From Gammaproteobacteria bacterium (GTDB lineage Bacteria > Pseudomonadota > Gammaproteobacteria > Steroidobacterales > Steroidobacteraceae): 34,653 nucleotides of DNA. Every line of letters starts with the position of its first letter. The first letter of the stretch is position 1. Shown piece by piece: positions 23,891-32,705 of this stretch. The stretch spans positions 1 to 34,653 of the forward strand of contig JAIBJL010000003.1 in the NCBI GenBank assembly GCA_020029545.1, in the 5' to 3' direction. Below the pieces are notes generated by a model that was not told the DNA's origin, made no database searches, and saw nothing but the letters and a program-made list of their open reading frames with translations. The translations under genes were made by a program, and so were the position numbers.

Positions 23891-24652
23891 ATGACCAAAG
23901 CCGCTCCCGCTGCGCGCGAACCACCGTTTGTCATTCGCTTCGGTCCGGTGGGACTGGCTCAGATGCGCGTGCAAACCATGGATGCCGCTGCGGTTCACGC
24001 CGAAGTCATGGCCCGCATCGCTTCGGCGCCGCAGTTGTTCGAACGCACCGCCGTATGCCTGGATCTGGGCGAACTGGAAATGGTACCGACGGCGCGCGAC
24101 GTGCGTGCGCTGCTCGATGCGATCAAACGAGCCGGCATGCTGCCGGTGGCGCTGGCGCGCGGTAACGAGATCGTCGATGGACTCGCCCGCGAACTGGATC
24201 TGCCGGTGGTAGCGCAGGTACGCGCGGTCAGCAAGCAGTCGGCAGAGATGCAGCCGAAGGCCGAAGCACCAGCCGCCGTGCCCAAAGCGGCCGCCCTGCT
24301 CGATGCCGACTCGCAGGGCGCTGTCGCTCAATTGCATCATCAACCGGTGCGTTCGGGGCAGCGCGTTTACGCACGCAATCGCGATCTCATCGTCACCACG
24401 ACGGTCGGCGCCGGCGCCGAGGTGATGGCCGACGGATGCGTCCATGTCTATGGCGCGTTGCGCGGTCGCGCACTGGCCGGCGCGCGCGGCGAAATTACAG
24501 CCCGCGTGTTCTGCCAGGAGTTCAATGCGGAGCTGGTGTCCATTGCCGGCGTGTTTCGTGTCTTCGAAACCATTCCTGCGGAGCTGGTCGGCAAGCCGGT
24601 ACAGGCCTGGCTGAGCGGCGAAGATCTGCATTTCGCCCGCCTCGGCTCCTGA
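23891..24652 (+). CDS. minC: Septum site-determining protein MinC
   Basis: A 253-residue FtsZ assembly inhibitor. The N-terminal domain (residues 1-105) contains VCLDLGELEMVPTARDVRALLDAIKRAGMLPVAL. An Ala/Pro-rich linker is followed by the C-terminal beta-helix domain (about 150-253) with VRSGQRVYARNRDLIVTTTVGAGAEVMADGCVHVYGALRGRALAGARGE, which binds MinD and the membrane. First gene of minC-minD-minE; minD begins 93 bp later. No strong ribosome site is visible before the ATG. Confidence 0.97.
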   Translation: MTKAAPAAREPPFVIRFGPVGLAQMRVQTMDAAAVHAEVMARIASAPQLFERTAVCLDLGELEMVPTARDVRALLDAIKRAGMLPVALARGNEIVDGLARELDLPVVAQVRAVSKQSAEMQPKAEAPAAVPKAAALLDADSQGAVAQLHHQPVRSGQRVYARNRDLIVTTTVGAGAEVMADGCVHVYGALRGRALAGARGEITARVFCQEFNAELVSIAGVFRVFETIPAELVGKPVQAWLSGEDLHFARLGS

Positions 24653-24745
24653 GCCCCCGAAGCCCCCTGAGCCACATGAGTCATTGCCGTCCTACCCGCG
24701 CTCCTTGCACCGGCACCCTCTTTCTCTTTTAAGGAGACCTGAGCT

Positions 24746-25558
24746 TTGGCAGAGATCATCGTAACTACCTCAGGCAAAGGCGGCGTCGGCAAGACGACCA
24801 CCTCCGCCAGCATCGCCAGCGGCATCGCCCGTCGCGGCAAGAAAGTCGCCGTCATCGATTTCGACATCGGCCTGCGTAATCTCGACCTGATCATGGGTTG
24901 CGAGCGGCGCGTGGTGTACGACTTCGTCAACGTCATCCAGGGTGAATCCACGCTCAAGCAGGCGCTGATCAAGGACAAACGCATCGAGACGCTGTTCGTT
25001 CTGGCGGCCTCGCAGACGCGCGACAAGGATGCGCTGTCGCTGGAGGGGGTGCGCAAGGTGCTCGATGAACTGATCGCCGACGGCTTCGATTACATCATCT
25101 GCGACTCGCCGGCCGGCATCGAGAAAGGCGCACACCTGGCAATGTACTTCGCCGATCGGGCCATCGTCGTCGTCAATCCCGAAGTTTCCTCCGTGCGCGA
25201 CTCCGATCGCATCCTCGGCCTGCTCGCCAGCAAGACTCAGCGTGCCGAGAAGGACGAGTCGAAGGTCAAAGAGCATCTGCTGCTGACGCGTTACAGCCCC
25301 AAGCGCGTGGCGGCCGGCGAAATGATGAGTGTCGACGACGTCAAGGAAATTCTCGGGATCGAAGTGATCGGTGTCATCCCCGAATCGCCCGATGTGCTCG
25401 CGGCATCGAATGCCGGCACGCCTGTCATCCTGAACGCGGAGAGCGACGTGTCGCTCGCCTATGAAGATGCAGTCGCGCGCCTGCTCGGCGAGACGGTGCC
25501 CCTGCGCTTCCTTGAAGAGCCGAAGAAGGGCTTCTTCGCGCGCATGTTCGGAGGCTGA
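24746..25558 (+). CDS. minD: Septum site-determining ATPase MinD
   Basis: A 270-residue ParA/MinD-family ATPase. It carries the deviant Walker A GKGGVGKTT near residue 10, switch I (DFDIGLRNLDLIMG), switch II (CDSPAGIEKGAHLAM) and the C-terminal amphipathic membrane-targeting helix (KKGFFARMFGG). It recruits MinC to the membrane and oscillates under MinE control. The start is TTG at 24746, supported by AAGGAG at good spacing and by the usual MAEIIVTTSGKGG N-terminus. One base separates its stop from minE. Confidence 0.98.
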   Translation: MAEIIVTTSGKGGVGKTTTSASIASGIARRGKKVAVIDFDIGLRNLDLIMGCERRVVYDFVNVIQGESTLKQALIKDKRIETLFVLAASQTRDKDALSLEGVRKVLDELIADGFDYIICDSPAGIEKGAHLAMYFADRAIVVVNPEVSSVRDSDRILGLLASKTQRAEKDESKVKEHLLLTRYSPKRVAAGEMMSVDDVKEILGIEVIGVIPESPDVLAASNAGTPVILNAESDVSLAYEDAVARLLGETVPLRFLEEPKKGFFARMFGG

Positions 25559-25559
25559 C

Positions 25560-25817
25560 ATGGGTCTGCTAGCTTTTTTCCGGCGTTCGCCCGCGACCGC
25601 CAACATCGCCAAGGAACGCCTGCGCATCATCGTCTCGCAGGAGCGCTCGGCCCGCGGCGGCCCGGACTACCTGCCGCTGCTGCGTCGCGAGTTGCTGGAA
25701 GTGATCCGCAAGTACGTCAATGTCGATCCGGAGGCGATCCAGATCAATTTGGAGCGTGAAGAAGGCCAGGAAGTGCTGGAGCTCTCGGTGCAATTGCCGG
25801 AGAAAAAAGCCGTCTGA
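25560..25817 (+). CDS. minE: Cell division topological specificity factor MinE
   Basis: An 85-residue protein found inside a longer out-of-place track ORF (25461..25817). It starts at ATG 25560, immediately after the minD stop. The N-terminal amphipathic stretch MGLLAFFRRSPATANIAKERLRIIVSQER is the MinD-binding/membrane switch. The C-terminal YLPLLRRELLEVIRKYVNVDPEAIQINLE is the dimerisation domain. MinE stimulates MinD ATPase activity and drives the oscillation that keeps the division septum at midcell. Confidence 0.97.
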   Translation: MGLLAFFRRSPATANIAKERLRIIVSQERSARGGPDYLPLLRRELLEVIRKYVNVDPEAIQINLEREEGQEVLELSVQLPEKKAV

Positions 25818-25941
25818 ATCGGAGTTGCGGGCGGCGGCCCGCATCAACAAAGGCGCGCCTGCGACACCCATCCGAGGGCGCCACAGAAATGCAATCTTCC
25901 GGGACTACTGTTGGCGACCCGCCCCACGAGTACGTTCCCCC

Positions 25942-27567
25942 ATGAGCGCCAATGCCGCTGCGATCCCCGCTACCAGGCAAACCAACCGCCCGCAGCTGGA
26001 CCACAAGCCTAGCCCGGTCACGGCAATTATCTTTGTCGGACTGCTGGCAACCGGACTGCTGTTCACGGCGTACAGCCTGATCACCGACGTCAGTGCCGCA
26101 GGCGTGCGCACGACGACGATCGTGCCGTTCATCCTGCTGGGCGTCGCGCTGCTGATCGCTTTAGGGTTCGAGTTCGTGAACGGCTTTCACGATACCGCCA
26201 ACGCCGTGGCCACCGTGATCTATACGCACTCGTTGCCACCGAATTTCGCCGTTATATGGTCCGGTCTGTTCAATTTTCTCGGCGTGCTGTTCTCCAGCGG
26301 CGCCGTGGCGTTCGGCATTATCTCGCTGCTGCCGGTCGAGCTCATCCTGCAGGTGGGTTCGGGCGCCGGGTTCGCCATGGTGTTCGCGCTGCTGATCGCC
26401 GCCATTCTCTGGAATCTCGGCACCTGGTGGCTGGGTCTACCCGCTTCGTCTTCGCACACGTTGATCGGTTCGATTATCGGCGTCGGCGTGGCGAACGCGC
26501 TGATGCACGGTCGCGATGGCACGAGCGGCGTCGATTGGACCCAGGCGACCAAAGTCGGTTATTCGCTGCTGCTGTCGCCGCTGATCGGTTTCTGTGCCGC
26601 TGCCCTACTGCTGCTGGCGCTGCGCGCTTTGGTGAAAAACAAGCAGCTGTATGAAGAGCCGAAAACCAACGCGCCGCCACCTGCCTGGATTCGCGGCCTG
26701 CTGATCCTCACCTGTACGGGCGTCTCGTTCGCGCACGGCTCCAACGATGGCCAGAAAGGCATGGGGCTGATCATGCTGATCCTGGTCGGTACCGTTCCGC
26801 TGGCGTACGCGCTGAACCGTGCCATGCCCGTGGAAGAGACGACGCAATTCGTCGCCATGGCGCAGGTGACACAGCAGTCCCTGGCCGCCAGCGGACTGAC
26901 GGATGGCGCGCAGCTACCGGCCGATGCCGATGCGCGTAGTGCTCTCTCGAACTATGTGCGAACCAAGCAATACTCGCCTGAGGTCATCGCGGCGCTGACG
27001 TCGGTCACCGGCAGTATCGGCCAGCAGGTACGCGAGCATGGATCGCTTGCGAAAGTGCCTTCCGAAGCCGTCACCAACGTCCGCAACGATATGTATCTCG
27101 CTTCCGAAGCGATTCGCTTTCTGGACAAAGCGCCGGAGGTGAAGTTCGACGCGGCGACGCGCACGAATCTAAAGGCCTTCAAGACCGAAATCGACGATGC
27201 CACGAAATTCATCCCCTTGTGGGTCAAGATCGCGGTCGCCATTGCACTCGGTCTCGGCACCATGGTCGGCTGGAAACGCATTGTCGTGACCGTTGGCGAG
27301 AAAATCGGCAAGACTCATCTGACCTACGCACAGGGCGCATCGGCGGAGTTGGTGGCCATGCTGACCATCGCTGCTGCCGATGTTTATGGATTGCCGGTAT
27401 CGACGACCCACGTGCTATCGTCGGGCGTAGCCGGCACCATGGCGGCGAATCGATCGGGATTGCAGCTTGCCACAGTGCGCAATCTGCTGATGGCATGGGT
27501 GCTGACTTTGCCCGCGGCCATCGCACTCTCGGGGACGCTGTACTGGCTCTTCAGTCAGCTCTTTTGA
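25942..27567 (+). CDS. Inorganic phosphate transporter, PiT family
   Basis: A 541-residue polytopic membrane protein starting at ATG 25942 (MSANAAAIPATRQTNRP). The track ORF starts inside minE in another frame and is too long. Both inverted-repeat PiT signatures are present: GFEFVNGFHDTANAVATVIYT in the N-terminal half and ASAELVAMLTIAAADVYGLPVSTTHVLSSGVAGTM in the C-terminal half, plus SFAHGSNDGQKGMG. A hydrophilic insert (about residues 300-410) separates the halves, as in longer PiT members. It takes up phosphate as a metal-phosphate complex or by proton or sodium symport. It lies 124 bp after minE and is probably separate from the min operon. Confidence 0.93.
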   Translation: MSANAAAIPATRQTNRPQLDHKPSPVTAIIFVGLLATGLLFTAYSLITDVSAAGVRTTTIVPFILLGVALLIALGFEFVNGFHDTANAVATVIYTHSLPPNFAVIWSGLFNFLGVLFSSGAVAFGIISLLPVELILQVGSGAGFAMVFALLIAAILWNLGTWWLGLPASSSHTLIGSIIGVGVANALMHGRDGTSGVDWTQATKVGYSLLLSPLIGFCAAALLLLALRALVKNKQLYEEPKTNAPPPAWIRGLLILTCTGVSFAHGSNDGQKGMGLIMLILVGTVPLAYALNRAMPVEETTQFVAMAQVTQQSLAASGLTDGAQLPADADARSALSNYVRTKQYSPEVIAALTSVTGSIGQQVREHGSLAKVPSEAVTNVRNDMYLASEAIRFLDKAPEVKFDAATRTNLKAFKTEIDDATKFIPLWVKIAVAIALGLGTMVGWKRIVVTVGEKIGKTHLTYAQGASAELVAMLTIAAADVYGLPVSTTHVLSSGVAGTMAANRSGLQLATVRNLLMAWVLTLPAAIALSGTLYWLFSQLF

Positions 27568-27665
27568 GGGAGAGGAGTTGAGTGGCAAGATTATCCACCT
27601 GCACCTGACTATCGGTACTCACCACTCACTTTTCCCCAATCGCCTCGGTCGCGTCGCGCGGCAGC

Positions 27666-28205
27666 TCACCACACCAGATCATCCGGCACGATGAAGTCCT
27701 TGTACGGATCGTTCTCGTCCACCTGGCCGGATTCCTGTTTGAGCGTCACGATCGCCTGCGGGTCGCGCTCGCGAATGCGCTCGGCTATGGGCGGCGGCAC
27801 CAGTTCGTAGTGGCCCTGGTAGCGAATGAACACCAGATCGCCGCGCAGAATCCGCGCGCGTAGTGCCGGCGTGACCGAGATCCGGCGCACCCGGTCGCGA
27901 TCGATGAAGTTGAAGTAGTCGTCGGTCTGCAGCTTGGGTTCGCGATTCTGCTCGACCAGCTGTGCAACCTCGGCACGCAGGGCTTTCTTCGCCGCCTTTT
28001 CCTGCTGCAGACGATTCAGTTCCTGATCGCGAGCGAGCTTTTCGGCCCGCGCTTTTTCCGCGGCCAGCTTTTCTTCGTTCGTCGGGCCGACCTTGTGCTT
28101 GGCCTTCTGGTGCTGCTGCTGTCGCTCTTGGTGATCGATCTGCTTCGCTTGCTTTTTGCTGCCCAGGCCCGCGGCCAGCAGCTGTTCACGCAACGACATG
28201 CTCAT
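27666..28205 (-). CDS. DUF2058 (YaiL-like) protein
   Basis: A 179-residue soluble protein. The N-terminus is MSMSLREQLLAAGLGSKKQAKQ (MSLREQ at 28199 is an equally good start), followed by a long highly charged coiled-coil-like helix (EEKLAAEKARAEKLARDQELNRLQQEKAAKKALRAEVAQLVEQN). The compact C-terminal part is YFNFIDRDRVRRISVTPALRARILRGDLVFIRYQGHYELVPPPIAERI. This is the DUF2058/YaiL pattern, found mainly in Gammaproteobacteria, with nucleoprotein or polynucleotide-binding suggested but not proven. It is a useful taxonomic hint here. Confidence 0.92.
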   Translation of the reverse strand: MSMSLREQLLAAGLGSKKQAKQIDHQERQQQHQKAKHKVGPTNEEKLAAEKARAEKLARDQELNRLQQEKAAKKALRAEVAQLVEQNREPKLQTDDYFNFIDRDRVRRISVTPALRARILRGDLVFIRYQGHYELVPPPIAERIRERDPQAIVTLKQESGQVDENDPYKDFIVPDDLVW

Positions 28206-28448
28206 GGGACATTCGAACCGACAAGTGAGAATCGGGCAGTGAGTTTACTAGAACACATGGCACTTGCTTAAGCGGAAGCAGTCACCGTCCGGCAAGAGAA
28301 CTGAGCATCGGCGTCGGGTCTGCCTAACCCGGTTTCACTTGTGCGCAGCGTGATGCGGTCGCAGGATAGCAGCGCCGATGGCCGCGACCGTCGCCTTTTC
28401 AGCCGCGCTGTCCATGCCTTTGGCAAATTTTTCTTAAGGAGAATCAGC

Positions 28449-29129
28449 ATGTTCATGGCGCTTCGGCTGGCGGCCACCGGCTTCTTGCTCGCATTCGCAG
28501 CGACCACACACGCCGCGGAATGGATAGAAGGAAAACATTACTTTCTTATCGAGCCGCGTCAGCTGACCACGGCGCAGGCCGGCAAGATCGAAGTGACTGA
28601 GGCGTTTTCATATGGCTGCCCGGCCTGTAACAAATTCGCACCGATTGCCGACCAGCTGAAGGCTGGTCTGCCTGCCAACGCTCAGATGGTGTATCTGCCG
28701 GCATCGTTCAATCCGTCGGAAGATTGGCCGATGTTCCAGCGCGCCTTCTACGCGGCACAGGCGCTGGGACTCGTGGAGAAAACGCACAATGCAATGTTCG
28801 ACGCCGTCTGGAAGACCGGTGAGCTGTCGATCCTGGATGCATCGCAACAGCGTTTGAAAAACCCGCTGCCGACGATCGAGGACGCCGCGAAGTTCTACGC
28901 GCGTGTCACGGGCATCAAAGCTGAAACGTTCGTCGCCACCGCAAAGTCCTTCGGCGTCGAAGCCAGCGTGCGGCGCGCCGACATGCTGATGCGCGCCTAC
29001 AAGGTACCCAGCACGCCGACAATCGTCGTCAACGGTCGGTATCGCCTGGATGGTGCATCCGCCGGCGGCTATTCGCAGCTGATCGAATTGACGAAATGGC
29101 TGGTCGCCAAGGAATCGCCGCCCCACTGA
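28449..29129 (+). CDS. dsbA: Thiol:disulfide interchange protein DsbA
   Basis: A 226-residue periplasmic oxidoreductase. The start at ATG 28449 is fixed by AAGGAG eight bases upstream and by the signal peptide (MFMALRLAATGFLLAFAATTHAAE); the track start lies 36 codons too early. The thioredoxin-fold active site is CPAC (residues 57-60) in SYGCPACNKF, with a helical insertion and the cis-Pro loop VPSTPTIVVNGRY. It introduces disulfides into exported proteins and is normally reoxidised by DsbB. The CPAC dipeptide differs from the CPHC of E. coli DsbA and would be expected to change redox potential. Confidence 0.94.
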   Translation: MFMALRLAATGFLLAFAATTHAAEWIEGKHYFLIEPRQLTTAQAGKIEVTEAFSYGCPACNKFAPIADQLKAGLPANAQMVYLPASFNPSEDWPMFQRAFYAAQALGLVEKTHNAMFDAVWKTGELSILDASQQRLKNPLPTIEDAAKFYARVTGIKAETFVATAKSFGVEASVRRADMLMRAYKVPSTPTIVVNGRYRLDGASAGGYSQLIELTKWLVAKESPPH

Positions 29130-29150
29130 ACCACCGTTTCAGCACCCACC

Positions 29151-29498
29151 TCAGCGCCGGCCACGGACCCGATTCGTGGCAGTGTTGACTGGCTTGTCGC
29201 GGAGGCGGTTGCGGCGCCGGAAAGCCGCAAGGTCGATGATGGTGGCGCTCGGCAAAGTCGACACCGAGTGGGTCGAAGCCGCCCGCAGTGGGCCACGACA
29301 ATCGGCGCAGCGCAGCACGCTCCCCGGCCGGCACAGCGATCTGAGACGACCGGCACTCCGGCTGATGTCACGCAGGTCGACAGGGCGGCAGCCCACCGTG
29401 CACCGGTTACACACCACCAGCACCTTCCGGGAAGGCGCGCGACGCGCGAAGAGGTCGCGAATCGCTTGCAGCACCAGGGCAGAACGAAGGGAAGTCAT
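29151..29498 (-). CDS. Small Cys-rich hypothetical protein, possible zinc ribbon
   Basis: A 115-residue ORF in an otherwise empty 456-bp gap between dsbA and the kinase gene. It contains VVCNRCTVGCRPVDLRDISRSAGRLRSLCRPGSVLRCADCRGPL. The CNRC and CADC pairs bracket about 30 residues, as in small zinc-ribbon proteins of unknown function. The C-terminal tail is Arg-rich. There is no good ribosome site before ATG 29498, and overlapping ORFs exist on the other strand, so it could be spurious; the paired Cys motifs are the main support. Confidence 0.45.
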   Translation of the reverse strand: MTSLRSALVLQAIRDLFARRAPSRKVLVVCNRCTVGCRPVDLRDISRSAGRLRSLCRPGSVLRCADCRGPLRAASTHSVSTLPSATIIDLAAFRRRNRLRDKPVNTATNRVRGRR

Positions 29499-29585
29499 GA
29501 CAGGAACGCAGTGCTAGAGCTGGGTAATTGGTATAGCAGGAATTTATTCTGCGTCAACCGTCAAAGCGGTCAGTTCGCGCATCGG

Positions 29586-30491
29586 TCAAGCAATCAATGA
29601 CTCGAAGTCGACATCGAGTACCCGTCGCGCCTCGTCAAGGCGGACCACGGCATCAGCGCGCGCCGGCATCTCCGCGAGCACATGCCGCGTCAGGCGCTCG
29701 TAGTGAGCTACGAACTCCCGCACCTGCGCATCGCTCATCACTCGAGTCAGATCGCCGTGCTGCTGCATGACACGCTCGCGCAACTTATGCTCCTGTTCGC
29801 AACGCCAGCGTGCGACCACGTCGAAGCCCGGCGCCGCCAGCAATACCAAACGATCGATCGAGGCAAACAGGCGCTGATAGTCAGTCGCCAGAGCATCGTT
29901 GATGTAGCGGCGCCAGATGCCCTCTGCATCCTGACACTGTTCCAATTCGTTGATCGGCGTCTGTAGTTGCTCGGTAGCTTGCGGTACTGCGCCGACGCAC
30001 CAGCCTTCCAGAACCACGATCTGCGCCGGTTGGTCGATGACCGGCCACAGCGATTCCGGGCAGCGGTCGTCACGTCCCTTGTCGAATGCCGGTAATGCCG
30101 TGGCACGGCCCGACCGCAGCGACGCCAGCGTGCCTAGCGCGAGTGGAATATCATGAGTGCCCGGCACCCCGCGTGTGCGCAGCAATGGATGAACGGTTGC
30201 TGCCAGCCGCATCCGCTCCGCGTGTGCCAGATAGAAATCGTCGATCGACAACGTAGCGACCACGAAGTTTTCTGTCTCGAGCAGGATCTGCAGTACTCGC
30301 GCAATCGTCGACTTGCCGCTGCCCTGCGCGCCGCAGATACCGAGGGTGATACAACGACCCGCTGCGCGGGCCAGCATCTTCACGCGTTGCGCCAGCGGCC
30401 GACAGACCGTGTCGACGGTCGCTGCAAAAGTCACCGGCAGGCGTTCCGCGGCCAGCAATGCATCGAGCGCAGTGGAATGGTTGACGTGCAT
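29586..30491 (-). CDS. P-loop kinase, GLYK/COG4240-like (possible D-glycerate 3-kinase)
   Basis: About 301 residues from MHVNHSTALDALLAAERLP (ATG 30491; the track start at 30566 adds 25 unlikely residues). The Walker A motif GICGAQGSGKSTIARVL is followed by VATLSIDDFYLAHAERMRLAATVHPLLRTRGVPGTHD, then LPAFDKGRDDRC and VVLEGWCVG. This is the pattern of the plant-type glycerate kinase GLYK and related phosphoribulokinase/uridine kinase-like proteins. The likely reaction is phosphorylation of D-glycerate to 3-phosphoglycerate, but the family includes uncharacterised kinases, so the substrate is uncertain. No glycerate or glyoxylate genes adjoin it. Confidence 0.82.
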   Translation of the reverse strand: MHVNHSTALDALLAAERLPVTFAATVDTVCRPLAQRVKMLARAAGRCITLGICGAQGSGKSTIARVLQILLETENFVVATLSIDDFYLAHAERMRLAATVHPLLRTRGVPGTHDIPLALGTLASLRSGRATALPAFDKGRDDRCPESLWPVIDQPAQIVVLEGWCVGAVPQATEQLQTPINELEQCQDAEGIWRRYINDALATDYQRLFASIDRLVLLAAPGFDVVARWRCEQEHKLRERVMQQHGDLTRVMSDAQVREFVAHYERLTRHVLAEMPARADAVVRLDEARRVLDVDFESLIA

Positions 30492-30574
30492 CGTGTCTGC
30501 CGACCATGACTTGAGTGACAGCCAATGGGAATGGTGCCTACTAGCAGCGTGCGCCACAATTGCCAACCAATAGA

Positions 30575-30846
30575 GCCTGGGGCGTGGGGCCTGGGCAGGA
30601 GACTAGAATTCCTTGCGCCAGCGTGTACGCCGGTCTATTAAAAAAGGCTGTTGAAGGGTAAGAAGAAGAGAATTTCCACGGGGCTCACGGAGGAACACGG
30701 GGTTCGGAATAGATACATGGCATGAACCAAGACAGAGCTTCTGACTACGGAAACTTCTGTGGCTAAATTCCTTGCCTTGACCCCGTGCCCCCCATGATCC
30801 CCGTGGAAATCCAACTCCGCTCCTGCCCAGGCCCCGAGCCCCAGGC
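30575..30846. repeat. 272-bp long imperfect inverted repeat element
   Basis: Left arm GCCTGGGGCGTGGGGCCTGGGCAGGAG (30575-30601) and right arm CTCCTGCCCAGGCCCCGAGCCCCAGGC (30820-30846) are reverse complements at 25 of 27 positions. Further inside, ATTTCCACGGGG and CCCCGTGGAAAT are also inverted copies. The element fills the gap between the kinase gene and the response-regulator gene, and no convincing protein gene lies inside. Probably a dispersed non-autonomous repeat; other copies are not visible in this window. Confidence 0.7.
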
Positions 30847-30893
30847 CCTTGCGCCAAGGCAGTCAGGTTGAATTGAGTCGCGGAGCAAACACT

Positions 30894-31625
30894 CTAGCTC
30901 TCGGCGTCGGCTACAAACTTGTACCCGACGCCGCGAACCGTCAACAAGTGCCGGGGCCGCGCCGACTGGTCTTCGATGTACCGTCGCAGACGCACGATAA
31001 AATTGTCGATCGCGCGCGTGTCGGTGCTCTCCGGCAGTCCCCACACGTCTTCGAGGATTTGCTTACGCGAGACAACCTTGCCCTGATTGCGGATCAGGTA
31101 ACGCAACAGATCCACTTCCATCAGCGTCAGTTTGAAGGTGCCACCGGCGGTGCGCAGTTCGAGCGCATTGAAGTCCACGACTCGGCCGTTGAATTCGAAC
31201 GAGCCGCTGTCGCCATTGGACTTGCCGGTGTTCGCCGCCCGTTCTTCGCCATGCCACGCGCGACGCCGCAGCAGACTGTTGATGCGCGCCAGCAGAATAT
31301 TCAGGTCGAACGGCTTCGGCAGATAGTCGTCGGCACCGCTGGCAAACCCCTTCAATACATCTTCAGGACGATGCAGCGCGGTGAGCATCAGGACCGGCAC
31401 GAAAAGCTCCGCCTTGCGCAACTCGCTGACCACCGCAAAGCCGTCCATGCCCGGCAACATGACATCGAGCACCGCCACATCGATAGGCTCGCCTGCGCCT
31501 TGCAGGCGCTGCAATGCCTCCTCCCCGGTGCCAAAGACTTCTACCGCATGTCCTTCGGCCTCCAGGTTGAAGCGCAACCCCTGAGCGAGATGCGCTTCAT
31601 CTTCGACGACCATGATCCTGCTCAT
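30894..31625 (-). CDS. OmpR/PhoB-family response regulator
   Basis: A 243-residue two-component regulator. The receiver domain (1-120) has acidic VVEDE, phospho-acceptor Asp 54 in AVLDVMLPGMDG, the switch Thr in MLTA, and Lys in YLPKPFD. After a Gly/Asn/Ser linker comes a winged-helix DNA-binding domain (about 150-240): LMEVDLLRYLIRNQGKVVSRKQILEDVWG and DNFIVRLRRYIED...LLTVRGVGYKF. It overlaps the sensor kinase gene by 4 bp, with the kinase gene upstream, so the two are translationally coupled. Target genes are not visible here. Confidence 0.96.
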   Translation of the reverse strand: MSRIMVVEDEAHLAQGLRFNLEAEGHAVEVFGTGEEALQRLQGAGEPIDVAVLDVMLPGMDGFAVVSELRKAELFVPVLMLTALHRPEDVLKGFASGADDYLPKPFDLNILLARINSLLRRRAWHGEERAANTGKSNGDSGSFEFNGRVVDFNALELRTAGGTFKLTLMEVDLLRYLIRNQGKVVSRKQILEDVWGLPESTDTRAIDNFIVRLRRYIEDQSARPRHLLTVRGVGYKFVADAES

Positions 31626-32521
31626 TGCGGCATGTACCTGGGAAGACGCAGCGTGATCTGTGCGCCCTGGCCTTCACCTTCGCTCTGTGCCGAGACATCG
31701 CCGCGGTGCTTCTTGAGCGTAGCCCTGACGATGAACAGTCCCAGGCCTGTGCCTTTGACAGTCGTACGCGATCGACCGGCGCGATAGAAACGTTTGAATA
31801 TGCGTTTGAGCTCGTCCGGCGGAATTCCCACGCCCCGGTCGCTGATCCGAATCAAGACATGAGCTCCCTGGGTCAGGGCTTCGGCGCGAATCCGCACGCC
31901 GCCAGTCGAGTATTTCACCGCATTGTCGAGCACATTCGTCAGCGCGATGCGCAACTCCTCCATGTCGCCCAGCACGACCGTATCCGCGGCGGACTCACAG
32001 GGAATCTCGATGAGCGACTCGGGATCGAGATGATGGCGCGTGCGCCCCGCCTCGACGCATTCGTGCAGTAAATCGGCGATATTCAATGGCGCCCAATCTC
32101 CGACCCGACGCTTCTGCGACGTTTGAGCCGCACGCAGCACCTGGTCGACCGTCGCCATCAGCCGATCGGTATCCCGATGCATGATGCGATAGAAATCGTC
32201 GCGCTGGGCATCGGTCACAGCGCGCGATTGCAGCGTTTCGAGGTACATGCGGATCGAGGTGATCGGCGTCTTCAGTTCGTGCGTCACGGCATTGACGAAA
32301 CTGTCGTGCTGCTCATTCCGCCGGATTTCCCGCACCAGGAAGATCGTGTTCAGGATCATGCCCACGATGATCAATGCAAACAGCACGATACCGATGACCA
32401 GGGGCACAACGCTGCGCCAGTGGAGAATCCAGGTGACATTGAGTCCGACCGCGACGGCGACCAGCAGACTGCCGAGGACGATAAAGAACGCGATGGCTTT
32501 GCTGCGACTGGTAATGAGCAT
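31622..32521 (-). CDS. Membrane sensor histidine kinase, partner of the OmpR-type regulator
   Basis: A 299-residue kinase with two N-terminal helices (AIAFFIVLGSLLVAVAVGLNV and VVPLVIGIVLFALIIVGMILNTIFLV) and only a short loop between them, so it has almost no periplasmic sensor. The HisKA domain carries FVNAVTHELKTPITSIRMYLETL (phospho-His). The ATPase domain has NVLDNAVKYS, ISDRGVGIPPDELKRIFKRFYR and GTGLGLFIV. The stop overlaps the response regulator start. The signal is unknown and may be sensed within the membrane. Confidence 0.95.
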   Translation of the reverse strand: MLITSRSKAIAFFIVLGSLLVAVAVGLNVTWILHWRSVVPLVIGIVLFALIIVGMILNTIFLVREIRRNEQHDSFVNAVTHELKTPITSIRMYLETLQSRAVTDAQRDDFYRIMHRDTDRLMATVDQVLRAAQTSQKRRVGDWAPLNIADLLHECVEAGRTRHHLDPESLIEIPCESAADTVVLGDMEELRIALTNVLDNAVKYSTGGVRIRAEALTQGAHVLIRISDRGVGIPPDELKRIFKRFYRAGRSRTTVKGTGLGLFIVRATLKKHRGDVSAQSEGEGQGAQITLRLPRYMPQ

Positions 32522-32645
32522 TGCCGGTGCAGTGTAACGGCAAGCGAGCGGGCGTGGGCCAGGGACTAACGGTTGCCCTGCGCTTCGTGATCGAAGCGCG
32601 GTGAGGGCCGCAGCAGCTTGAAGACGGAATCAGCTGCCGCTGTCG

Positions 32646-32667
32646 TTCAAGATCCCTTCAAGATCCC
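32646..32667. repeat. 11-bp tandem repeat
   Basis: TTCAAGATCCC occurs twice back to back in the 184-bp gap between the divergently placed kinase start and desaturase stop. No function is assigned. Confidence 0.6.
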
Positions 32668-32680
32668 CTCACCGCCGCGC

Positions 32681-32701
32681 CGCCTCTCCCCAAGAGAGGC
32701 G
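32681..32701. terminator. Hairpin next to the desaturase stop
   Basis: CGCCTCTC-CCCAA-GAGAGGCG is a perfect 8-bp stem directly after the desaturase stop (minus strand). There is no T-run, so it may be a weak or Rho-assisted terminator or a 3'-end stabiliser. Confidence 0.45.
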
Positions 32702-32705
32702 CTGC

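Noticed and set aside
29500-29530. Plus-strand GGAAC near 29501 as an EcfG promoter
   Set aside because: No CGTT at the right distance and no plus-strand gene follows.
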